NCBI GenBank assembly: GCA_023663025.1
Contig: JAMPIC010000044.1
Coordinates: forward strand, 1 to 11,163
From: Prevotella sp.
GTDB lineage: Bacteria; Bacillota; Clostridia; Oscillospirales; Ruminococcaceae
DNA: 11,163 nucleotides
Reading direction: 5' to 3'
A model generated the notes under the pieces. The model was given only the letters and a program-made list of their open reading frames with translations, did no database searches and was not told the DNA's origin. A program made the translations under genes and the position numbers. Positions within the stretch are counted from its first letter, which is position 1. Each line of letters begins with the position of its first letter. Shown here one piece after another: positions 6,358 through 11,163 of the stretch.

Positions 6358-8352
6358 TTACGAAATATTTGCTATATGCTCGTCTATCGCGCCCACAAGC
6401 TTCGCTTTCGCTTCGTGGACGGATATTCCGCTGAACTGCGCCGCCGCCATGGTCTGATGACCGCCGCCGCCCAGTTTTTCCATGACGATCTGCACGTTCA
6501 TAGCTCCCAGCGAACGGGCGGAAATATTTATGCCGCCGTCGGGAGTGTTGAAGATAACAAAGCTTGCGTCAACTCCCGAGATGCCCAGCATTTCGTCCGC
6601 AGCCTGCGCCGCGCTGACCCTTGCGTCGGGAGAGCCGCTGTCGTCTGAAGCGATGGCGCACCTGTTATAGATCTCCGCTCCCGAAACAAGCTGCGAGCGG
6701 CGCTTTATGCACTCGAAATCGTTGTCGAACAGACCCTTTACCGCCACCATGTCCGCGCCCAGCTTCCGCAGGAAAGCTGCCGCTTCAAAGGTGCGTACTC
6801 CCGTACGCATGACAAAATCCTTGGTGTCGAGCATTATTCCCGACAGCATTGCGTCCGCGTAGTAGCTGGGAAGCTTGTCTATGCCCGTGAAATACTGGAT
6901 AAGCTCCGCGACCATTTCGCTTGCCGAGGAGGCGTAAGGCTCATGGTGGAATATCACCGCGTTGTCAATGTAGTTCACCGTCTGGCGGTGATGGTCTATG
7001 ACGGCGATATGCTTCGCCTTTTCGTAAAGCTCCGGACTTTCGATGATGTCCTTGTTGTGGGTGTCCACGATGATGAGCAGACTGCCGTCGTTCATTTTTT
7101 CCAAAGCCTCCGCAGGGGAGATAAATATAGGCAGCTCGTCGGTAAGGTTTTCGTTGAGACGGTCTACTATAGGCTTTGCGGGACATCTTTCAACGTCCAC
7201 AGCCATATAGGCTTCTACGGACGGATTGAGTCTGCGCACAGCTCCGCACATACCCGCTCCCGAACCTACGCTGTCAAGATCGCCGTAGCGGTGTCCCATA
7301 ACGATAACATTGGAAGAGGAATTGATAAGCTCCGCCAGAGCGGTCGCCACAAATCTTGTCTTGACCTTGGTGTTTTTTTCGATGCCCTTTGTGACGCCTC
7401 CGAAAAATTCGTAACCGCTTTCGGTCTTTATCGCGACCTGATCGCCGCCTCTGCCCTGAGCCATTTCAAGGGACTGCTTCGCGTCCTGCTCCGAATCGGA
7501 TATATTCGCCGCTCCCGAACCCACGCCTATGGAAAGGGTGACGGGGGATTTTTCCGACACGGGTATTTTTCTCACGTCGTCAAGTATTTTGAACTTGTCC
7601 TCGTACATTTTTTTTAGGTCGCGTTCCTCGGCGACAGCGATGAATTTGTCATTGGAAAGCTTTCTCAGCAGACTGTTGTGTTCGTCGAAATAATTTTCCA
7701 GAAGCTTGTCCGCCTGTATCATTATGTGAGCCTTTTCGCTGTCCTTTTCGCCGGAAAGCAGTTCCTCGTAGTTGTCCACGGAAATAAGTATGACCGAGGG
7801 ACGGATATCGTTGAAGCGTCCCTCCAGCGTGATATAGTCGCTGATATCGTCGAAGTACAAAAGGGTAAGGTCGGACAGAAGCTCCGAATCGGAATCCCGT
7901 TTTTCGGTAGTCACCGCAGAAATCCTGAAGTGACCGGTCTCGTAGCTTACGGTGACGTTCTTGTTCTCGAAGGTCTTTTGCAGGTCGATATTGATTATCT
8001 TGGTGATGTGCAGACCGAAAGCGTCCCCGCCGTAGACCTGCTCTGTAAAGGCAATATTGTACCATACCACAATTCCCTCGCCGTCGATTATCACCGCGGG
8101 CGCGGGAAATTTGTAGAGGGAATCCCTTTCGGTAAGGTTAAGCTGTGATTCCATTTCGGTAACGAATTTGTGCAGGTTTTTCTGGGACGCGGAAAAAAGC
8201 GTCAGATACGCCAGTGCCGTCAGCGACGTTACCGCCAGCAGCGTCCAGAAGCGGAACTCGTCCGTGTCGTAAAGCGAGAACGCGCACGCCAGCGATACCA
8301 CCACAAGCAGCATAGAGACCATTTTAAAAGCCGTCCAGCGTTTACCTTTCAT
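6358..8352 (-). CDS. gdpP: Cyclic-di-AMP phosphodiesterase, GdpP family
   Basis: Membrane-bound enzyme that hydrolyses c-di-AMP to pApA and so controls potassium and osmolyte balance and cell-wall stress in Firmicutes. The 664 residues follow the family layout. Two membrane segments lie at about 10-27 and 36-53. A PAS-like domain at about 80-175 is followed by a degenerate GGDEF domain at about 180-310, where SNDKF (233-237) stands at the signature position. The DHH domain has MGHRYGDLD (352-360), DTH (430-432) and DHH (453-455), and the DHHA1 domain has GGGGH (628-632). The metal-binding Asp and His residues appear present. The ATG has AAAGGA 9 nt upstream. It is the first gene after the 8398-8438 hairpin and begins the apparent seven-gene operon. 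Its own promoter was not found. Confidence 0.95.
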   Translation of the reverse strand: MKGKRWTAFKMVSMLLVVVSLACAFSLYDTDEFRFWTLLAVTSLTALAYLTLFSASQKNLHKFVTEMESQLNLTERDSLYKFPAPAVIIDGEGIVVWYNIAFTEQVYGGDAFGLHITKIINIDLQKTFENKNVTVSYETGHFRISAVTTEKRDSDSELLSDLTLLYFDDISDYITLEGRFNDIRPSVILISVDNYEELLSGEKDSEKAHIMIQADKLLENYFDEHNSLLRKLSNDKFIAVAEERDLKKMYEDKFKILDDVRKIPVSEKSPVTLSIGVGSGAANISDSEQDAKQSLEMAQGRGGDQVAIKTESGYEFFGGVTKGIEKNTKVKTRFVATALAELINSSSNVIVMGHRYGDLDSVGSGAGMCGAVRRLNPSVEAYMAVDVERCPAKPIVDRLNENLTDELPIFISPAEALEKMNDGSLLIIVDTHNKDIIESPELYEKAKHIAVIDHHRQTVNYIDNAVIFHHEPYASSASEMVAELIQYFTGIDKLPSYYADAMLSGIMLDTKDFVMRTGVRTFEAAAFLRKLGADMVAVKGLFDNDFECIKRRSQLVSGAEIYNRCAIASDDSGSPDARVSAAQAADEMLGISGVDASFVIFNTPDGGINISARSLGAMNVQIVMEKLGGGGHQTMAAAQFSGISVHEAKAKLVGAIDEHIANIS

Positions 8353-8397
8353 AGATGTTTGTCCTTTCGGTTTGATTTATGGGAAAAGCTCTCATAA

Positions 8398-8438
8398 CAA
8401 AAGGCGTAAAGCCTTTAAAACAGACCTTACACCTTTTG
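8398..8438 (-). terminator. Long terminator-like hairpin between small gene and gdpP
   Basis: On the minus strand a 16-bp stem with a few G-U pairs joins CAAAAGGTGTAAGGTC to GGCTTTACGCCTTTTG around a 9-nt loop. The run TTTTGTT at the foot of the stem pairs partly with AAAA on the other arm, as in many intrinsic terminators. It begins 4 bases after the stop codon of the 52-residue gene and ends 45 bases before gdpP. It could terminate the small gene fully, or act as a leaky terminator that sets the level of the following operon. Confidence 0.65.
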
Positions 8439-8442
8439 GGAT

Positions 8443-8601
8443 TTAATCTTTATTTTCCCGTTCGTCCTGAGTACTTGACGTCGCTCCCCTGTCAATGCGC
8501 CTGATACCGTTTCTTATAACTTCCTTTGCTCTTTCGGCGTTATCGGTTTCAAGCAAAGCGAGAATTGAATCAAGGAACATACACAACTCTTGATTAGACA
8601 T
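8443..8601 (-). CDS. Small hypothetical protein (52 residues)
   Basis: I do not recognise this protein. It opens MSNQELCMFLDSILALLETD, likely helical and amphipathic. A charged helix with ERAKEVIRNGIRRIDRG follows, then a polar, acidic tail ending in NKD. There is no signal peptide or clear membrane segment. Its reality rests on context. The ATG has a near-perfect AAAGGAGG with a 7-nt spacer. A consensus promoter lies upstream, giving a leader of about 30 nt. A terminator-like hairpin starts 4 bases after its TAA. It is therefore probably its own short transcription unit between rnjA and gdpP, possibly with read-through into gdpP. No codon run suggests a leader peptide of the amino-acid attenuation type. 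Confidence 0.8.
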   Translation of the reverse strand: MSNQELCMFLDSILALLETDNAERAKEVIRNGIRRIDRGATSSTQDERENKD

Positions 8602-8637
8602 ATTAACGCCTCCTTTCAGATTCGGCTGCTAACTATA

Positions 8638-8666
8638 ATTATAGGAAAATTTCGGGAGGTTGTCAA
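8638..8666 (-). promoter_or_regulatory. Consensus sigma-A promoter of the small gene
   Basis: On the minus strand TTGACA (8666-8661) is separated by exactly 17 bp from TATAAT (8643-8638). Both hexamers match the consensus at all six positions. The expected start is near 8631, about 30 nt before the ATG at 8601. It lies in the 116-bp gap after rnjA, so the small gene and probably the operon beyond are transcribed independently of rnjA. Confidence 0.88.
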
Positions 8667-8700
8667 GATGTAAAGTCTATTTAATTTTCAAGATTTTTAC

Positions 8701-8727
8701 GGAGAGCGGGTTTCCCGCTATATCTCC
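8701..8727 (-). terminator. Hairpin overlapping the rnjA stop codon
   Basis: On the minus strand AGCGGG pairs with CCCGCT around AAA. An outer GGAG/CTCC stem is separated from it by a 4-base ATAT bulge, so the structure spans the last rnjA codons and its TAG. What follows is GTAAAAATCTTG, without a real U-tract. It looks like a 3'-end structure or weak terminator rather than a canonical intrinsic terminator. Confidence 0.45.
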
Positions 8728-10700
8728 ATAATTATCGGCAGTATCATGGGTCTGCGCTTGGTTTTCATATAGATATAGTCGCTGAGCTCGTCCTTCATGC
8801 GGGATTTTATCGTGTTCCAGTCGTGCATATCTCCGTCAAGGCAGCCCTGGAGCGTTTTCATAAGCAGCTTCCGGGCGGCGTCGATAAGCTCTTCCGATTC
8901 GCGGACGTAGACAAATCCCCGGGAAACAATATCCGGTCCCGCAAGGATAGCTCCGCTTTCCGATTCGATCGTCGCGACCGCGATGATAAGACCGTCCTCG
9001 GAAAGGTGCTTTCTGTCCCGCAGCACGATAGAGCCTACGTCTCCCACGCCCAGACCGTCCACAAAGACCAGTCCCGAGGGAACTTGTCCCGTTATCTTCA
9101 TGTCAACTCCGTTTGTTTCTATGACGTTTCCGATGCTGCCGATTATAACACTGTCCTCCTCGAAGCCGAGGCTGTAGGCAAGACCGGCGTGCTTTTTAAG
9201 GTGCTTGTACTCGCCGTGTACGGGAATGAAGTACCGCGGCTTTGTCAGCGAGAGCATGAGCTTCAGCTCCTCCTGACAGGCGTGTCCCGAAACGTGAACG
9301 TCGTACATGGACTCGTAGATGACCTCCGCGCCCGCCCGCATAAGCTCGTTCACGACTTTAGTCACAAGCTTTTCGTTGCCGGGGATAGGGGTCGCGCTGA
9401 TGATGATAAAGTCCATGGGAGTGATAGTCACCGTTCGGTGCTCGTTCATAGCCATTCTTGACAGCGCGGACATAGGCTCGCCCTGGCTTCCCGTGGTGAT
9501 AAGCACAATCTTTTCGGGCGGAAAGCGGTTCATTGCGTCGATGTCTATAATAAGTCCGTCGGGCATTTTAAGGTATCCCAGCTCCATGGCGGTGCTTATA
9601 ACGTTGAGCATACTCCTGCCGAAAACGGCGATCTTCCTGCCCGTCTTGACGGCGCAGTTGACTATCTGCTGCACGCGGTGTATATTGGAGGAAAACGTGG
9701 CGATGATGATACGCTTGCCCTCGGCGGTGTCGAAAAGTCTCTCGAAGCTGTTTCCCACAGTCCTTTCGGTGGCGGTATGACCGCGCCTTTCCGCATTGGT
9801 GGAATCGGACATCAGCGCAAGCACTCCCCTGTTGCCCAGCTCGCCGAAGCGTGCCAGATCGATTATCTCGCTTTCTATGGGGGTGAAGTCAACCTTGAAG
9901 TCTCCCGTGTGGACTATAACTCCCGCGGGGGTGTGGATAGCCAGAGCAACCGCGTCGGGTATGGAATGGTTCACGCGGATAAATTCCACCGCCATGCAGC
10001 CCATTTTGACGGTCTGCCTCGGGGTGACGACGTTAAGCTGCGCCGAGGAAAGAATGCCGTGTTCGCGGAGCTTTCCCTCGATAAGACCGATGGTGAGGCG
10101 CGTGGCGTAAACGGGAACGTTTACCTTTTTGAGCAGGTAAGCAAGTCCGCCGATGTGATCCTCGTGACCGTGAGTTATAACCACGCCGCGTATTTTGTCG
10201 GCGTTCTGCTCAACGTAGGTGAAATCGGGCAGAACCAAGTCGACGCCGGGCATATCGCTGTCGGGGAAAGCAAGACCGCAGTCCACGATAAACATATCGT
10301 TGGAGCATTCAAAAACGGTCATATTTTTGCCGATCTCGTTAAGACCGCCGAGGGGTATGATTCTCAGAGGGGTACGCTTTACCGCCCTGTGATTGGTGGT
10401 ATGCAGAGGTTTTCCCGTGGCGGGGTGTATCTCTGCGGCGGGAGCGTTTCGGTTCGGCTGTTTTCTGCCGGCCGGGGGGATATGCGTATCCTGCCGGATC
10501 TGAGCGGGCGGTTCTGCCTGCGGAGGCGTTTGTCTGACCTGACGGGTCTGCCGCGTTTTTTTGGCTGAGGCGGCGGGATTTTTTTTGGAGAAGATGCCTT
10601 CCGGTTTTTTGGCGGGTTCTTTTTGTTTTCTCTGATTTTTGGGAGCGATCCTTTCGCCGTAAGCGTTCAGTTCGATCTCGTTAGTATCGTTTTTTGCCAA
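8718..10700 (-). CDS. rnjA: Ribonuclease J with long basic N-terminal extension
   Basis: Metallo-beta-lactamase/beta-CASP ribonuclease with 5'-3' exonuclease and endonuclease activity, central to mRNA turnover and rRNA maturation in Firmicutes. From the TTG start it has 660 residues, against about 555 in Bacillus subtilis RNase J1. Residues 1 to about 110 are a Lys/Arg/Pro/Gln-rich, probably disordered extension. The catalytic core starts near LRIIPLGGLNEIGKN (about 112). Zinc motif HGHEDH is at 177-182, with HTGDFK (264-269), TFSSNIHR (335-342), HVSGHA (469-474) and PVHGEYKHL (493-501). I chose TTG because the ribosome binding site at 10712-10717 fits it. An ATG at 10742 in the same frame has no such site, and its extra residues would be encoded by the ribosome binding site itself. 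The gene has its own promoter. Whether it is RNase J1 or J2 cannot be told here. Confidence 0.94.
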   Translation of the reverse strand: MAKNDTNEIELNAYGERIAPKNQRKQKEPAKKPEGIFSKKNPAASAKKTRQTRQVRQTPPQAEPPAQIRQDTHIPPAGRKQPNRNAPAAEIHPATGKPLHTTNHRAVKRTPLRIIPLGGLNEIGKNMTVFECSNDMFIVDCGLAFPDSDMPGVDLVLPDFTYVEQNADKIRGVVITHGHEDHIGGLAYLLKKVNVPVYATRLTIGLIEGKLREHGILSSAQLNVVTPRQTVKMGCMAVEFIRVNHSIPDAVALAIHTPAGVIVHTGDFKVDFTPIESEIIDLARFGELGNRGVLALMSDSTNAERRGHTATERTVGNSFERLFDTAEGKRIIIATFSSNIHRVQQIVNCAVKTGRKIAVFGRSMLNVISTAMELGYLKMPDGLIIDIDAMNRFPPEKIVLITTGSQGEPMSALSRMAMNEHRTVTITPMDFIIISATPIPGNEKLVTKVVNELMRAGAEVIYESMYDVHVSGHACQEELKLMLSLTKPRYFIPVHGEYKHLKKHAGLAYSLGFEEDSVIIGSIGNVIETNGVDMKITGQVPSGLVFVDGLGVGDVGSIVLRDRKHLSEDGLIIAVATIESESGAILAGPDIVSRGFVYVRESEELIDAARKLLMKTLQGCLDGDMHDWNTIKSRMKDELSDYIYMKTKRRPMILPIIMEI

Positions 10701-10890
10701 TGTAATACCAATCCTTTCGCAGTAAAAATATGTACGATTCATAATGACGCAGTAACGCGGGAGTCGGTTTTCGCAAACACCTTGGAAATACCGTTATGGG
10801 GGGTCAGCATAAACGTTTGGGTAAAAAGCCCCTTTGCGGGAATACAATATGGTTTTGGGGTAAAAATCCTAATCCGAACATAATAAATCA
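10701..10890 (-). other. Long 5' leader of rnjA
   Basis: The consensus promoter places the transcript start near 10890, about 190 nt before the TTG at 10700. The leader has a weak CCCC/GGGG pairing followed by CTTTTT (minus strand, about 10850 down to 10822), which is too short to call an attenuator. A bulged GGT-TTT/AAA-ACC hairpin lies near 10770-10785. I see no known riboswitch. The length allows post-transcriptional control, but nothing specific is shown. Confidence 0.4.
10712..10717 (-). promoter_or_regulatory. Ribosome binding site deciding the TTG start of rnjA
   Basis: AAAGGA on the minus strand lies 11 nt before the TTG at 10700-10698. The arrangement closely resembles that of ftsH: AAAGGATTG, a short spacer, then ATTGG. 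The ATG at 10742 has no comparable site upstream. Confidence 0.65.
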
Positions 10891-10896
10891 AATTAT

Positions 10897-10925
10897 ATTA
10901 TACTACATAAATTTGGGTTTGTCAA
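10897..10925 (-). promoter_or_regulatory. Consensus sigma-A promoter of rnjA
   Basis: On the minus strand TTGACA (10925-10920) is followed after exactly 17 bp by TATAAT (10902-10897), a perfect match in both hexamers and spacing. The surrounding DNA is AT-rich. The -35 hexamer lies about 50 bp from the inner end of repeat copy B, so the repeat is upstream of, not inside, the rnjA transcript. Confidence 0.9.
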
Positions 10926-10975
10926 TCATAATTCATAATATTTGTAAAAATATGGAACGGATATTTTATGTACGG

Positions 10976-11136
10976 TAAATTGTTGTTTACTGAACGAGTA
11001 GGAAACACTGGGCGGCGAAGCCGCGACTAAAAAGTTCGCCAGCCTTTCAAGGCTGCGAGTTTCCAAAGGGCAGAGCCCTTTGGTCGCTCCCCGCAGGGAG
11101 CGAAATCTCCTCCCCGCGCCCGCAGGCGCAAATCGT
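10976..11136 (-). repeat. Structured multi-hairpin dispersed repeat, copy B
   Basis: Read on the minus strand, this copy shows the same hairpins in the same order as copy A. H1 has arms GCGCC/GGCGC (11129-11116). H2 has arms TCGCTCCC/GGGAGCGA around TGCG (11103-11084). H3 has arms CCAAAGGGC/GCCCTTTGG around TCT (11083-11063). H4 has arms CAGCCT/AGGCTG around TGAA (11055-11040). H5 has arms GCGGC/GCCGC around TTC (11024-11012). It ends in the identical TAAACAACAATTTA (10989-10976). It lies upstream of the rnjA promoter and is inverted relative to copy A. The rest of the right edge, 11137-11163, shows no gene and only weak similarity to 13-36. Confidence 0.85.
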
Positions 11137-11163
11137 TCAAGAGCTCCGCAAAGGGGTGAATTG

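Noticed and set aside
8470..8500. TTGACA inside the 52-residue gene as a gdpP promoter
   Set aside because: At 16-18 bp the downstream sequence is TACTCA or CTCAGG, a poor -10, and a transcript would still have to cross the 8398-8438 hairpin.
9678..10568. A 296-codon plus-strand open frame opposite rnjA
   Set aside because: It is antisense to the conserved RNase J core. Similar plus-strand frames opposite gdpP, dnaB and tilS were dropped for the same reason.
10698..10742. ATG at 10742 as the rnjA start
   Set aside because: It has no ribosome binding site, and the 14 added residues would be coded by the AAAGGA region that serves the TTG at 10700.
10815..10850. Riboswitch or attenuator in the rnjA leader
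   Set aside because: The only candidate is a 4-bp CCCC/GGGG pairing before CTTTTT, too weak to support, and no known riboswitch motif is visible.
37..11136. Composite transposon or genomic island bounded by inverted repeats
   Set aside because: The enclosed genes are core housekeeping genes, no transposase or integrase is present, and the repeats are multi-hairpin units rather than terminal inverted repeats of an insertion sequence.

Overview
The window is a compact housekeeping segment of a Firmicutes chromosome, most likely class Clostridia and probably in or near the Oscillospiraceae/Ruminococcaceae. This rests on gene content and order: a GdpP-type c-di-AMP phosphodiesterase next to rplI and dnaB, a tilS-hpt-ftsH cluster, and RNase J. 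AAGGA-type ribosome binding sites, TTG starts and consensus sigma-A promoters agree with it. The genus cannot be fixed from the sequence alone. Every recognised gene lies on the minus strand, so the window reads from right to left.

Right end: one copy (B) of a structured repeat (10976-11136) is followed by a consensus promoter (10897-10925), a leader of about 190 nt, and rnjA (10700-8718), which carries a long basic N-terminal extension. A second consensus promoter (8638-8666) drives an unrecognised 52-residue gene (8601-8443). A long terminator-like hairpin (8438-8398) follows that small gene.

Middle and left: past the hairpin, seven genes run closely spaced: gdpP, rplI, a gene for a stand-alone TfoX C-terminal domain, dnaB, tilS, hpt and ftsH. 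The gaps are 12 to 76 bp, so they probably form one operon. It joins c-di-AMP turnover, a ribosomal protein, the replicative helicase, tRNA-Ile lysidine synthesis, purine salvage and membrane protein quality control. In Bacillus subtilis the gdpP-rplI-helicase group and the tilS-hprT-ftsH group are separate clusters on opposite sides of the origin; here they are contiguous. I see no convincing promoter between gdpP and ftsH.

Left end: after ftsH there is a terminator hairpin whose U-tract faces the plus strand, then the second copy (A) of the structured repeat (37-201), inverted relative to copy B. The two copies share a string of five consecutive small hairpins, with paired compensatory base changes in the stems. 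They also share an AT-rich end sequence pointing inward toward the genes. This repeat is the least explained and most interesting element of the window. No mobile-element gene, tRNA, rRNA or CRISPR array was found.
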